Shown: positions 1 to 8,960, numbered from the stretch's first letter. The stretch: DNA of 64,000 nucleotides from JABDJZ01 sp047619685 (GCA_047619685.1 JBLHLC010000004.1:62001-126000); one strand, 5' to 3'. Program-made: numbers and translations. Notes: a model not told the origin generated them from the sequence alone.

Positions 1-758
1 GGACTGTTCGTCACTGCCAATGCGTACGTGTCGAGCGCCTGCTCAATCTGGCCAGACACCTGGTAGGCGTTGAGCAATTCTGCTTGTACGTCGATGTTCT
101 CCGGGTAATTCCCCGAAGCGGTCTCGAGCATCTTGACGGCATCCTCCTGACGATCATTGTTGAGATAGATCCGCGAGAGGAATCTATAGGTCTCCACGTC
201 GGTGTCCCCAAGCTCCAGGGCCATCTCGAACGGCTCAGCGGCTGCGAGCTCAGAGCCTCCATTGAGGTAGGCGTACGCCTGGTTGATGTACGCTCCGGAA
301 GAGTCCGGCTGGATATGGGCCGCGGTTCCGAAATACGAAGCCGCCTCCAGATACTGCGCACTATCGTTGGAGCCGCGATTGAAGGCCTGAATTCCCCGCT
401 CAAATTCGCGGACGTAGGCAATAGCCATGTTCCGATTCACATTGCCCAAAAGGAGCGGGTCGATCGTAGCTGCCCGATTGAAGGCTTCCACCATCTGGTG
501 AATGAGCGCGCTATGCTCGTCGGCATCAGCGGTTTCAAACGCTTTCTCGGTGAGAACCCGGCCCTTCAGCTCGAGTGCTTCCGCATTGTCCGGGTTTGTC
601 GTCAGTGCGCTCTCAAGGTTGGAGAGCGCGCGGTCGTAGTCTTTGTTGCGCAGGTCGAGCTTGGCGCCTTCAACATTCGGGTCGCTTGAGCAACCGTCAG
701 CACCCATGAGAAGGAGCCCACCAAGGATGAGGCACAGAAGGCCTGGAATGCGCTTCAT
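1..758 (-). CDS. TPR-repeat lipoprotein, C-terminus cut off by window edge
   Basis: Translating the minus strand from an ATG at 758 gives an open frame of 252 codons to the window edge. It begins with a basic and hydrophobic leader (MKRIPGLLCLILGGLLLMG) followed by a cysteine at about residue 23, which suggests an exported lipoprotein, although the lipobox (A-D-G-C) is weak. The rest is alanine-rich and helical with TPR-like units, for example around DYDRALSNLESALTTNPDNAEAL and later EDAVKMLETASGNYPEN. TPR proteins serve as protein-binding scaffolds; no partner can be named. It is divergent from the gene at 961. The stop codon lies outside the window. Confidence 0.75.
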   Translation of the reverse strand, partial: MKRIPGLLCLILGGLLLMGADGCSSDPNVEGAKLDLRNKDYDRALSNLESALTTNPDNAEALELKGRVLTEKAFETADADEHSALIHQMVEAFNRAATIDPLLLGNVNRNMAIAYVREFERGIQAFNRGSNDSAQYLEAASYFGTAAHIQPDSSGAYINQAYAYLNGGSELAAAEPFEMALELGDTDVETYRFLSRIYLNNDRQEDAVKMLETASGNYPENIDVQAELLNAYQVSGQIEQALDTYALAVTNS

Positions 759-960
759 GTCGCGTTTTTTCTGTCTGATTAGGGTCGTTTGTCCGAGAGG
801 TGCCAGGAAGCACTGCCCGTGTGGGAGCACCTGGAAACCGCTTCTGAAAGGTACTGAGGCACATGCTGGCCGCCAATATGTTAGTCCAGACTTCTTTTTA
901 GGTTTCGTATCCTCGGCAGCAGAGATTTCGCCCACATTTACGCTCACCAAACGCCACCCC

Positions 961-1875
961 ATGCGACATCCCTTGTTGGAGCAATTGGTAGACTACGCGG
1001 GGCTCTTTCCTCCCGCTATACTGCCTATGGCAAACGCTGTGCGGGAGTACGCGGGACACCTGACCCAGTCAGAGTCATGGATGTTGGCGCGATTCATCTG
1101 TCCGGCCGGACGGCTGTCCGAATTGATCCCGTTTGCACCCCTTTTCAGCACGGACAGGCCGCTGCGCCTTTCGATCCTGCCCCGGCCAAACGCGGACCTC
1201 ACGGCCGGTATACGTCAGGCTGTCGCCGAGTCGCAGGCGTTTACGGAGAGCTTCGGGGCTCCTGCCTTTGTAGAGATATTTGAGGCCAGGGCGGGCAGCC
1301 TGTGTCTTCCATGGAAGACGCTGCACGAGGCTGCGCTGGCCGCAAATGGCCGCGAGCTCTACCTGGAATGGCCACCGGCTCAGGATGACCTCGAGCATTG
1401 CCTGGACGAAGTCGCGAACGCCCGGGCCCATGATTCGAGCAACCTCGGCGCCAAAATCCGGTGCGGTGGCACGGAGCCGAAGGCCTTTCCGACTGTGGAA
1501 ACGGTTGCGCATTTCGTGCATGCCTGCTCTCAACGCGGTATTCCCTTTAAGGCCACTGCCGGCCTCCATCACCCGGTGCGACACGAACGTGACGGGGTGA
1601 TGATGCACGGCTTCCTCAATGTGTTTGGCGCGGCCGTCCTGGACGCCAGTCTCGACCTGGATCTCGAAGCCGTCACCAGCATAATTTCTGAAACGAATCC
1701 TGGCGCGTTCCGCCTCTCAGGCGCTGGTTTCTCCTGGCGCGACCTGTCTGCGTCAAGGGAGTCGGTCGCGGACAGTCGACGCCTGGCGCGCGGGTATGGG
1801 AGTTGCAGTTTTACAGAACCCGTCGATGACTTGAGCCGCCTCGGTTGGTTCGACTCTGAAGCCCCAAAACCATAA
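961..1875 (+). CDS. conserved unknown protein coupled to fumarylacetoacetase
   Basis: This is a 304-residue protein without signal peptide or membrane segments. The frame is open upstream, but upstream starts would overlap the divergent lipoprotein gene, so the ATG at 961 is preferred. It opens with LLEQLVDYAGLFPPA and later carries KIRCGG and a basic, His-rich stretch FKATAGLHHPVRH, spaced as beta-strand ends in a TIM barrel might be. I recall the N-terminal DYAGLFPPA motif from conserved unknown proteins of other phyla, without an assigned reaction. Its TAA stop shares a base with the ATG of the next gene (TAATG), so the two are probably translated together. A role in aromatic amino acid breakdown is inferred from this coupling only. 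Confidence 0.7.
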   Translation: MRHPLLEQLVDYAGLFPPAILPMANAVREYAGHLTQSESWMLARFICPAGRLSELIPFAPLFSTDRPLRLSILPRPNADLTAGIRQAVAESQAFTESFGAPAFVEIFEARAGSLCLPWKTLHEAALAANGRELYLEWPPAQDDLEHCLDEVANARAHDSSNLGAKIRCGGTEPKAFPTVETVAHFVHACSQRGIPFKATAGLHHPVRHERDGVMMHGFLNVFGAAVLDASLDLDLEAVTSIISETNPGAFRLSGAGFSWRDLSASRESVADSRRLARGYGSCSFTEPVDDLSRLGWFDSEAPKP

Positions 1876-3143
1876 TGTCCATGACGATGCGGTCCTTTAT
1901 ACCCGTCCCGGCAGATCACGATTTTCCGATCCAGAATCTTCCCTACGCGGTTTTCCAGCCTGCGGGCCAAACCCCGAGATGTGGCGTTGGCATCGGTGAT
2001 TTTGTGGTCGACCTTGCCGCGTTGGTCAACGCCGGCCTGCTTCGAAGCCGGGACCTGGACCTCGGCCTCGCTTTTGAATCGCCGTCGCTCAACTACTTCA
2101 TGTCGGCCGGCAAAACGGTTTGGAGCACCGTGCGGCACCGGCTGCAGGAGCTGCTGAACGAGCACGCGGCCGTGCTCCGGGACGATCCTGCTCTCCGTTC
2201 ATCGGCGTTCCACCGGCAGGATCAGGTTCGTTTTTTGGTCCCTGCGGAAATCGGTGACTTCACTGATTTCTATTCCTCACGCGAACACGCTACCAATGTG
2301 GGTACCATGTTTCGCGACCCCGCCAACGCCTTGCTGCCCAACTGGCTGCATATTCCGGTCGGTTACCACGGTCGGTCCAGTTCTGTGGTCGTCAGCGGCA
2401 CCCCGGTCAGGCGCCCAAACGGACAGACGCAGGCTGGAGACGGACCGCCGGTGTTTGGGCCTTCTCGGCTGTTGGACTTTGAGCTCGAGATGGGATTTTA
2501 TACGGGCCCCGGCAACCCCCTGGGTACTCCCATTGAAATCGGCCACGCTCCCGACCACATTTTTGGCGTTTCGCTCGTCAACGACTGGAGCGCGCGTGAC
2601 ATCCAAAAATGGGAGTACGTACCCCTCGGGCCATTCCTGGCCAAGAGTTTCTCCACGACCGTTTCTCCGTGGGTCGTTCCGCTGGAAGCGCTGGAGCCGT
2701 TCTCGAAACCTGCGGCGCCCAAGGACCCGGAAGTCCTGCCCTATCTCCAGAATGATCCCATGGGGCTCTACGACATCCATCTGGAGGTGGCCATCCGAGG
2801 TCCGAAGATGAAAGTGCCTCATGTGGTCAGCCGCTCCAACATGAAACACCTCTACTGGTCCATGGCCCAGCAGCTGACCCATCATACCGTGAGCGGCTGC
2901 AACGTCCGGCCCGGCGACCTGATGGCCTCGGGCACCATTTCAGGGACGGACCCCGAGAGTTACGGGAGCATGCTTGAACTGGCCTGGCGGGGTACAAAGC
3001 CGGTTTCGATGCCGGACGGTTCCGAGCGCAAGTTCTTGTTGGACGGCGACTCGGTCATCATGCGCGCCTATGCCCAGGGCGACGGTTACCGAATCGGCTT
3101 CGGTGAGGCAGAAGGCACCATCCTGCCGGCGCACCAGCCTTAG
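1875..3143 (+). CDS. fahA: fumarylacetoacetase
   Basis: Hydrolyses fumarylacetoacetate to fumarate and acetoacetate, the last step of tyrosine/homogentisate breakdown, in the cytoplasm. The 422-residue length fits the family. The N-terminal FAH_N domain precedes the catalytic FAH domain, in which the metal- and substrate-binding region is recognisable: DFYSSREHATNVG, PVGYHGRSSSVVVSG, ELEMGFYTG, and VNDWSARDIQKWEYVPLGPF. The start overlaps the stop of the upstream unknown gene by one base. No other tyrosine-degradation gene (hpd, hmgA) is in the window. A structured stretch follows the stop at 3184-3245. Confidence 0.95.
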   Translation: MSMTMRSFIPVPADHDFPIQNLPYAVFQPAGQTPRCGVGIGDFVVDLAALVNAGLLRSRDLDLGLAFESPSLNYFMSAGKTVWSTVRHRLQELLNEHAAVLRDDPALRSSAFHRQDQVRFLVPAEIGDFTDFYSSREHATNVGTMFRDPANALLPNWLHIPVGYHGRSSSVVVSGTPVRRPNGQTQAGDGPPVFGPSRLLDFELEMGFYTGPGNPLGTPIEIGHAPDHIFGVSLVNDWSARDIQKWEYVPLGPFLAKSFSTTVSPWVVPLEALEPFSKPAAPKDPEVLPYLQNDPMGLYDIHLEVAIRGPKMKVPHVVSRSNMKHLYWSMAQQLTHHTVSGCNVRPGDLMASGTISGTDPESYGSMLELAWRGTKPVSMPDGSERKFLLDGDSVIMRAYAQGDGYRIGFGEAEGTILPAHQP

Positions 3144-3183
3144 CCTGCCGTTTTTTCCGCCGGTGTGAAAGTTCGTCAGTCGG

Positions 3184-3245
3184 AAGGTGGCATGTGCCTG
3201 ACAGGCCTTGGTCAGCACTTGCCAACCTGTCCGGGCTAGGCCCGG
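3184..3245 (+). other. two adjacent hairpins between fahA and hsp20
   Basis: The arm at 3184-3202 pairs with 3211-3228 around an 8-base loop, with one bulged base on each side and one mismatch. Directly after it, CCGGGC TAG GCCCGG (3231-3245) forms a perfect 6-bp hairpin. No T-run follows, so this is not a textbook intrinsic terminator. It may stabilise the fahA mRNA end or reduce read-through into hsp20. A regulatory leader for the heat-shock gene is possible, but about 110 bases separate it from the hsp20 start. Confidence 0.5.
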
Positions 3246-3354
3246 CTGTCGGTCACTCTGGCGTAGATGTGCGGCTTGGCACGGCCGTTGTTGGTAGTAC
3301 CCCTAGAGGCAGCGCTCCTCTAACCCTATCGATAACAAAGCCTTACATACTACG

Positions 3355-3789
3355 ATGACTAAAATTCGCTTCTCGCCCGCCGTCGATTCCCGCCACTTCC
3401 AGAATGAATTTGAGCGCCTCTTCGACGGCTTCTTCCCCCCTGCCAATCGCGCTCCGGGAACGGCCGCCTGGGCGCCGCGAACCGATTTCGCAGAGCTCCC
3501 GGATTCCTTTGAGATCCTGATGGACGCTCCTGGCCTCACCAAAGATGACTTCAACATTGATTTCAGTGACGGCGCGCTGACCATTAGCGGTGAGCGTGTG
3601 ATCAAGGAACGCGGTGAGTCTGATGTGGCCCTTCGTTCCGAGCGCCGCTTCGGGAAGTTCACGAGGACCTTTGCCCTTCCGCGGACCGTCAATGAAGAGA
3701 AGATTTCGGCCGCCTACCTGGACGGTGTGCTCACGGTGTACGTGCCCAAGTCCGAGGATCTCAAGCCACGGCGGATCAAGATTTCCTGA
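3355..3789 (+). CDS. Hsp20 / alpha-crystallin small heat-shock protein
   Basis: A 144-residue cytoplasmic ATP-independent holdase that binds unfolding proteins. The alpha-crystallin domain covers about residues 40-140: TDFAELPDSFEILMDAPGL at its start, the SGERVIKERGES loop, RRFGKFTRTFALP, and the signature AAYLDGVLTVYVPK close to the end. The C-terminal I-x-I/V-type anchor is seen as RRIKIS. The N-terminal arm is short. No CIRCE element (TTAGCACTC-N9-GAGTGCTAA) is visible upstream. A strong terminator follows at 3855. Confidence 0.93.
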   Translation: MTKIRFSPAVDSRHFQNEFERLFDGFFPPANRAPGTAAWAPRTDFAELPDSFEILMDAPGLTKDDFNIDFSDGALTISGERVIKERGESDVALRSERRFGKFTRTFALPRTVNEEKISAAYLDGVLTVYVPKSEDLKPRRIKIS

Positions 3790-3854
3790 TTGCCTGGCGG
3801 CGAGAAGGCTCCGAAATCCGGAGGTCGGTGTTCGGCCGCTATCGGGTGAAACTG

Positions 3855-3896
3855 GCCCACTCTTCCTGCCCGTGGGCGGGCGGAGTGGTCCTTTTT
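3855..3896 (+). terminator. rho-independent terminator of hsp20
   Basis: CCACTC (3857-3862) pairs with GAGTGG (3883-3888), and inside a 2/2 internal loop CCTGCCC pairs with GGGCGGG (one T-G wobble) around a 2-base loop. TTTTT follows at 3892-3896. It sits between the convergent hsp20 and histidine kinase genes; the T-run favours action on the plus strand. Confidence 0.8.
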
Positions 3897-3904
3897 CCTG
3901 GATA

Positions 3905-5410
3905 TCAGGTCCGCTCCTCCATCGGCAGGATCAAGGTGAAAACCGCTCCTCCTTCCGGCGAGTTGGCGGCAGACAGGTCTCCTCCGTGGGCCACTGCGGC
4001 AGCCCGGGATATGGCCAGACCCAACCCGGTACCCTCGCTGGAACGCGTTCTGGCATCCGTGCCCCGATAGTACCGCTCAAAGAGTTCCTCCGGATTCTCG
4101 GCCTCCAGACCGCTTCCCGAGTCTGTCACGGATATCTGCAACTGCTCAGGCGAAAGCCCGGAGCGCCTGGCCACCACCCCGACCAGGCCGTTGTCCGGAG
4201 TATGTCGTTCCGCGTTCGAGAGCAAGTTGTTTATGAGCCGGAGAAGGCGGACCCCGTCCGCTTCCAGTAGCGGCAAATCGGCCTCCACCGAGACCTCCAA
4301 TCGAATCCCCCGCTGTACAAGGCGCTCCCGGTGCTGCTCGGCAGCGTCCTCTATCAATTCTGCGATCGGGATAGGCTCTTGCCTGAGCGTAGGGCTGGGG
4401 GAATCCAGGATGGACAATTCGAAGAGGTCATCGACCAATCGCTTGAGATACACGGCTTGTCTGCTGGCCTTCTGCAGATGCCCGGTGGCGTCCGACGTCC
4501 TTCCTTCGCCCAGAACCCGGTTTGCTTCATCGACGCGTCCAAGCAGCGCCGTCAGGGGCGTCCGGAGGTCGTGCCCCACGTTTGCCACCAATTCCCGACG
4601 CATGCGATCAGTTGCACGAAGCTCCTGGATGCTCCGTGCGATCTGCCCGGCCATGTTGTTTATGGTGTCGGCAAGCCGGCCCATCTCGTCCATACTGGTG
4701 ACCTCCAGACGCTGGTCGTAGTCCCCGTTTCCGATGGCCTCGACACGCCGCGTCATCTGCCTCAGCGGGCCAACCAATCGGAGGGTGACCGCGGCCGCCA
4801 GAACCAGGGCCAGAACAAGCACCACGACTGCGGAGGCTCCCAGCGCCCGGAAGAGAGCACTCCGCGCAGGCTGAAGCTCCCGCTGGAGGGAATTACTGAT
4901 GGGCTGCACCACAACACCACCAGACAGGAAACCGACATCATCATAAATGGGCGCAGCCATCCAGCCTTCCTCCCTGGACGTCTGGATGAGGCCCGTGGTC
5001 AGAGAGGCGACAAGATCTGCCGGCAACCTCAGCGTCGATGTGACCGTGTCGATCTGCCCGCCCGGTCGGGCTACAAAAATGGCTCGCCCCGACGCGTCGA
5101 CAACCACCACGGGGTCCGGAAAGCGTGCCGAGAGGTCGCGAAGCAACGGAACCGACAGATCGCGGAGTCCATCCTGACCCCAGTCTGCGCGCCCCTCGAC
5201 GTCCTCTGCCAGTGCATCCAGGCGCAAACGAAGGCCCTCTGCCGCCAAATCCAGGGCGCGATCGTAGGCTGCCGTGGCGGACATCGTGAAGGCGACAGCT
5301 ACAGCGAAAAGCTGAACGCCCAGAAGCAGACCCGCCACGCGCCAGAAAGCGGAATGGCGCCAATCCTGCTGCCGCCAGACCTCAATGACGCGTTGGACGC
5401 CTGGACTCAA
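3905..5410 (-). CDS. sensor histidine kinase, HAMP type
   Basis: Membrane sensor kinase of about 501 residues. Order: TM1 near residues 24-47, an extracytoplasmic sensor region of about 150 residues, TM2 (ALGASAVVVLVLALVLAAAV), a HAMP linker, the HisKA box with phospho-acceptor His in VGHDLRTPL, and the HATPase domain with the N box (LINNLLSNAERHTP), DSGSGL and GTGLGLAI. The frame continues upstream to a TTG at 5449. I prefer the TTG at 5410 because it overlaps the regulator stop as TTGA and has GAGGAA five bases upstream. It forms an operon with the response regulator at 5407-6111, its probable partner. The stimulus is unknown. Confidence 0.9.
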   Translation of the reverse strand: MSPGVQRVIEVWRQQDWRHSAFWRVAGLLLGVQLFAVAVAFTMSATAAYDRALDLAAEGLRLRLDALAEDVEGRADWGQDGLRDLSVPLLRDLSARFPDPVVVVDASGRAIFVARPGGQIDTVTSTLRLPADLVASLTTGLIQTSREEGWMAAPIYDDVGFLSGGVVVQPISNSLQRELQPARSALFRALGASAVVVLVLALVLAAAVTLRLVGPLRQMTRRVEAIGNGDYDQRLEVTSMDEMGRLADTINNMAGQIARSIQELRATDRMRRELVANVGHDLRTPLTALLGRVDEANRVLGEGRTSDATGHLQKASRQAVYLKRLVDDLFELSILDSPSPTLRQEPIPIAELIEDAAEQHRERLVQRGIRLEVSVEADLPLLEADGVRLLRLINNLLSNAERHTPDNGLVGVVARRSGLSPEQLQISVTDSGSGLEAENPEELFERYYRGTDARTRSSEGTGLGLAISRAAAVAHGGDLSAANSPEGGAVFTLILPMEERT

Positions 5411-6111
5411 TCGGGTTCCTCGGAAGAAAGTTTGTAGCCAACGCCCCAAACCGTGCGGATGAATCTGGGCCGTGCAGGATCCTCCTCAATCTTGGCCCTG
5501 AGGCGCTGAACATGCGAGTCCACGGTGCGGTCATACCCCTCGTAATGAATATCCCAGACGTCTGCCAGTAGCTTCAGCCGCGTAAACGGCCTGTCTGGCT
5601 GCCGGGCCAGGAACAGCAACAAGTCGAACTCGCGAACGGTGAGGTGAACCTGCTGGTCGTGGACCTTCACCTCCCGGCGGATCGGGTCGATATCCATATG
5701 GGCGATATGGATCTGACGCTCTTCCGAGGGACCTGGCTCGGCCGACATGGCCACACGACGCAGAGCCGACCGCACCCTGGCAAGCAGTTCCTCCAGACTG
5801 AATGGTTTCGTTACATAGTCGTCTGCTCCAACCTCGAGGCCAACCACGCGATCGATCTCACTGGTTTTTGCCGTCATCATGATGACATAAAGCGTCGGGT
5901 GCGATGACCTCAGCTTTCTGCAGACCTCCAGCCCGTCCATTTTGGGGAGCATCAGATCGAGCAGAACCAGATCCGGCGCCGAATCGGCGACAGACGCCAC
6001 CGCCGCCTCACCATCCGCGCAGTGCGTTACCCGGTAGCCCGCGTCTCTCAGCCGATGACCTACCAGATCAGCCAATTCCGCGTCATCTTCGACCAACAAG
6101 ATGTCTGCCAT
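5407..6111 (-). CDS. OmpR/PhoB-family response regulator
   Basis: A 234-residue DNA-binding regulator. The receiver domain (about residues 1-115) shows the acidic pair in LLVEDDAEL, the phospho-accepting Asp in LVLLDLMLPKMDG, the Thr in MMTAKTSE and the conserved Lys in DDYVTKPFSLEEL. The C-terminal winged helix (about residues 135-230) ends with TVDSHVQRLRAKIEEDP and RTVWGVGYKL, typical of OmpR-type trans_reg_C. Its stop overlaps the kinase start, so the two are co-translated. Confidence 0.94.
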   Translation of the reverse strand: MADILLVEDDAELADLVGHRLRDAGYRVTHCADGEAAVASVADSAPDLVLLDLMLPKMDGLEVCRKLRSSHPTLYVIMMTAKTSEIDRVVGLEVGADDYVTKPFSLEELLARVRSALRRVAMSAEPGPSEERQIHIAHMDIDPIRREVKVHDQQVHLTVREFDLLLFLARQPDRPFTRLKLLADVWDIHYEGYDRTVDSHVQRLRAKIEEDPARPRFIRTVWGVGYKLSSEEPD

Positions 6112-6215
6112 ATCTTTTATTCTCAGCCCAATCCATTGTTACCGGTTCTCCGGGTCCCCTGCAGGCCGAAAACCCAAACACCTGACCCGAGTATACGAAA
6201 GTCAATCGGCGACTT

Positions 6216-6926
6216 ATGCGACACGTTCTTCTCCTATCGATGCTTCTTCTGGCGCTCCCTGTGCGGGCTCAGACGGCAGAAACATGGATAAGGCGGTGGC
6301 GGGTGGAGCAAGGCGAGGCGGCCGTCACATTGGCCCGGCTACGCCTGAAGGAGGTAGCGGACTATTCGATGGAAGGCGGTTTTGGCGCCAAGAACATGCA
6401 GATTGCCTCGGAGGTCGTGATCGACAGGGCTCATGCCACCACGTCTCGCGCTCCAACGCACATTACCATAGGAGGCGAGACCTTTGAGCCGCAAGAGGGA
6501 CGCGGTCGCCGAAGGCTGCAGTCGCCGGTCCGCCGCGACCTGCTGGCAGCCATCGACGTGCTCCTCTTCCCGGAGCGGCTCTTGGGCGAACAGGCCCCCT
6601 CGGCCCCCCTCGATACCGAGCGGGTAGACGGGCACAACCTGCTGCGTCTTCAAACAATCGCTTCAGATCCCGAGAGTCCCATCGAGCGGGTGACCTGGCT
6701 TTTCGGTCGGCGCAGCGGAAGGTTGGTTCGAACCCGTTCCGTTGTCCACGGCGATGACCGGGGCACGCTGGTCGTGGTCGTGAACTACCAGCGCTCAGGA
6801 GGACTGGACCTGCCGATATCTCGCGAGTTCGAGGGGTCCTTTGCGACGCACCGACGAACCCGGTCCTTTACCGTGCTGATCAAGTCAACCGCCACCTTCC
6901 AACTCTTGGCCCTGGAGAGCCTGTAG
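6216..6926 (+). CDS. secreted protein of unknown function
   Basis: A 236-residue protein with a clear Sec signal peptide (MRHVLLLSMLLLALPVRAQ, cleavage after ARAQ-like site near residue 19). The mature part is rich in beta-strands and arginine (for example QEGRGRRRLQSP) and ends hydrophobically (TATFQLLALESL). Its general look (a short periplasmic protein with alternating strands) recalls LolA-like or DUF4292-type periplasmic proteins, but I see no diagnostic motif. It is followed after 2 bases by the Nudix gene and is probably co-transcribed with it. Confidence 0.6.
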   Translation: MRHVLLLSMLLLALPVRAQTAETWIRRWRVEQGEAAVTLARLRLKEVADYSMEGGFGAKNMQIASEVVIDRAHATTSRAPTHITIGGETFEPQEGRGRRRLQSPVRRDLLAAIDVLLFPERLLGEQAPSAPLDTERVDGHNLLRLQTIASDPESPIERVTWLFGRRSGRLVRTRSVVHGDDRGTLVVVVNYQRSGGLDLPISREFEGSFATHRRTRSFTVLIKSTATFQLLALESL

Positions 6927-6928
6927 GT

Positions 6929-7549
6929 TTGGCGGACAACGCTGCGTTTCCCGAACTCATGCGGGATCGTCTTTGCGGCCGGCTTCCGGGCCGGGATGCT
7001 CAAGCCAAGATGTCGCCCAGGGGGCGTCCCGGCAAGACCGATATCAAGGATTTCCCCTGCCGCGAGGCCGCAGTACTGGCGCTCCTGCACCAAACAGCGG
7101 CGGGTCCGGCGGTCGTCCTGATAGAACGGCCCGCTCATCTAAGGAAACACCCGGGACAGATTGCCTTTCCCGGTGGTCGAAGGGAGGAGGGCGAAACCAG
7201 GCTTCAGGCGGCCGTCCGGGAAACCCATGAGGAAGTCGGCGTTCCGGAGGACAGATTTGAGGTTTTGGGAGCCCTGACGCCGCTTTACATCCCGCCGTCT
7301 GGCTTCTGCGTGTTTCCTTTCGTGGGGTGGGCGACCGACTTGCCGGAGTTTGTACTTGACCCGGGCGAGGTGGCCGCGGCGTTCTCTGCTCCGCTGGCGG
7401 CGTTTGTGGACGGCCCCAGAGACCTCATCGACATCCCCAAGCTTGAGCGAATGGTACCGGCGTTCCTTTTCGAAGGCCGGCGCGTCTGGGGCGCGACCGC
7501 CATGATGCTGTCGGAGCTCGCGGAACTGTCGGAAGCGCTCCTGCCCTAG
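6929..7549 (+). CDS. Nudix hydrolase, CoA pyrophosphatase-like
   Basis: A 206-residue cytoplasmic Nudix enzyme. The Nudix box GGRREEGETRLQAAVRE-x2-EEVG is complete. It is preceded by LIERPAHLRKHPGQIAFPGG, which fits the NuCoA signature of CoA pyrophosphatases that cleave CoA to phosphopantetheine and 3',5'-ADP. The furthest start is a TTG at 6929, three bases after the previous stop; an in-frame ATG at 6959 would remove ten residues. Its TAG stop overlaps the stop of the opposite-strand mutase gene in CTAG. Confidence 0.85.
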   Translation: MADNAAFPELMRDRLCGRLPGRDAQAKMSPRGRPGKTDIKDFPCREAAVLALLHQTAAGPAVVLIERPAHLRKHPGQIAFPGGRREEGETRLQAAVRETHEEVGVPEDRFEVLGALTPLYIPPSGFCVFPFVGWATDLPEFVLDPGEVAAAFSAPLAAFVDGPRDLIDIPKLERMVPAFLFEGRRVWGATAMMLSELAELSEALLP

Positions 7550-8946
7550 ACCCCGAGTTGAGCGACGGCGTCTTCGACCATCTTCCGCGCTTCGTCCTGG
7601 GTAGGCGCTTCGGCGTAGATGCGCAGAACGGGCTCCGTGCCCGACGGCCGCACCAGAAGCCAGCCTGAATCCGTGCGGTGTTTGTATCCGTCCAGATCCT
7701 CGAAACTGGTGACCGTCTGCCCGGCGATCTGCTTCAAGCCCCCTTTGACGCCAAGGGTTTCGAGGGCGGCGCGCTTCCGCTCCTCTGATGTGTGGGCGTC
7801 GATGCGGTAGTAGGCGTGGGGGCCGAACCGCTCGAAGAGCATGTCAACGAGTTCGGAGAGCTTCCGTCCCGACTTGACGATCATTTCCATGATGAGCAGC
7901 CCGACAAAAATGCCGTCCCGCTCGGGCAGATGGCCACTGACAGCGATGCCTCCGCTTTCCTCCCCTCCCACAATCACATTACCGTTCAGGAAGTACTCGC
8001 AAACGTATTTGAACCCGATCGGGGTGGTGTGGAGCTGCAGACCGTAGTGGTCGGTCATCCGATCCAGCATGTCGGTCGTGGAAAACGTCTTCACGACGCA
8101 TCCGGTCTTCCCTTGTACCTCGTGCAGGTACCAGAGCAGCAGCGCCAGCAGCCGATGGGAATCCACGAACCGTCCGCGGTCATCCACCATTCCGATCCGA
8201 TCCGCATCGCCGTCGTTCGCTATGGCGGCGGCGGCACCGTGAGCCAGGACCGCTGCCGGAAGGTCTGCCAGATTGCGCTCAATGGGTTCGGGAGGTACGC
8301 CGGCGAATGACGGATTGAAATCAGCCCTGACGGCCAGGACCTGATCCGGGCCCAGCACAGAGACCAACATGCCCTGCCCGGCCCCATACATGGCGTCGTG
8401 CACAATTTTGATGCCCGACTTGCGGATGGCCGCGATGTCCACCACGGACTCCAGCATGGCCAGATAGTCTCCTTTGACGTCTCGCAGCTCGATGGCCGGA
8501 TGATTGAAGTCGGGGATTTCGACCGAAACGTAGTCCGGGATTCGGGCCTCTACCTCCGCAATTTGACTGGGCACCGCAGGGCCGCCATTGTCGGCCTTGA
8601 TCTTGAAGCCGTTCCAGGCAGGTGGATTGTGTGAGGCCGTAAGGACAATCCCCGCTTGACACCCGTATGCCTTCGTGCCCCAGCTGATGGCCGGGGTGGC
8701 AGTAAAGTCCGATGCGAATATCACCCCGATGCCGCATCCCGCCAGGACACGCGCCGCGTACTCGGCAAACGCCCTTCCCTCAAAACGGGTGTCGTGGCCC
8801 AAAACGACCTTGGGAGTCCCCCCATATGTCTCGTGTAACCACGTGGCCGTAGCCTCCGCCACGCGACCGACGTTTTCGAATGTATACGTGTCGCCAATGA
8901 TGGCGCGCCAGCCATCGGTTCCAAACTTGAGGACAGGAGGAGTCAT
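7546..8946 (-). CDS. phosphoglucomutase / phosphomannomutase
   Basis: Alpha-D-phosphohexomutase of 466 residues, interconverting hexose 1- and 6-phosphates for polysaccharide and nucleotide-sugar synthesis. All four active-site loops are visible: the phosphoserine loop TASHNPPAWNGFK, the metal loop NDGDADRIG, the sugar loop GGEESGGI, and the phosphate loop RPSGTEPVLRIYAEA. Gly-Glu-Glu-Ser-Gly-Gly in the sugar loop does not separate glucose from mannose specificity safely. It lies 14 bases after recN on the same strand and probably belongs to the same transcript. Confidence 0.92.
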   Translation of the reverse strand: MTPPVLKFGTDGWRAIIGDTYTFENVGRVAEATATWLHETYGGTPKVVLGHDTRFEGRAFAEYAARVLAGCGIGVIFASDFTATPAISWGTKAYGCQAGIVLTASHNPPAWNGFKIKADNGGPAVPSQIAEVEARIPDYVSVEIPDFNHPAIELRDVKGDYLAMLESVVDIAAIRKSGIKIVHDAMYGAGQGMLVSVLGPDQVLAVRADFNPSFAGVPPEPIERNLADLPAAVLAHGAAAAIANDGDADRIGMVDDRGRFVDSHRLLALLLWYLHEVQGKTGCVVKTFSTTDMLDRMTDHYGLQLHTTPIGFKYVCEYFLNGNVIVGGEESGGIAVSGHLPERDGIFVGLLIMEMIVKSGRKLSELVDMLFERFGPHAYYRIDAHTSEERKRAALETLGVKGGLKQIAGQTVTSFEDLDGYKHRTDSGWLLVRPSGTEPVLRIYAEAPTQDEARKMVEDAVAQLGV

Positions 8947-8960
8947 GCGAACAAACTGAG

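Noticed and set aside
3246..3354. CIRCE operator upstream of hsp20
   Set aside because: No TTAGCACTC-N9-GAGTGCTAA or close variant is present; TTGGCAC near 3276 has no matching partner.
5411..5449. Earlier TTG start for the kinase at 3905
   Set aside because: It would overlap the regulator gene by 43 bases and has no Shine-Dalgarno, whereas the TTG at 5410 has GAGGAA and the usual four-base overlap.
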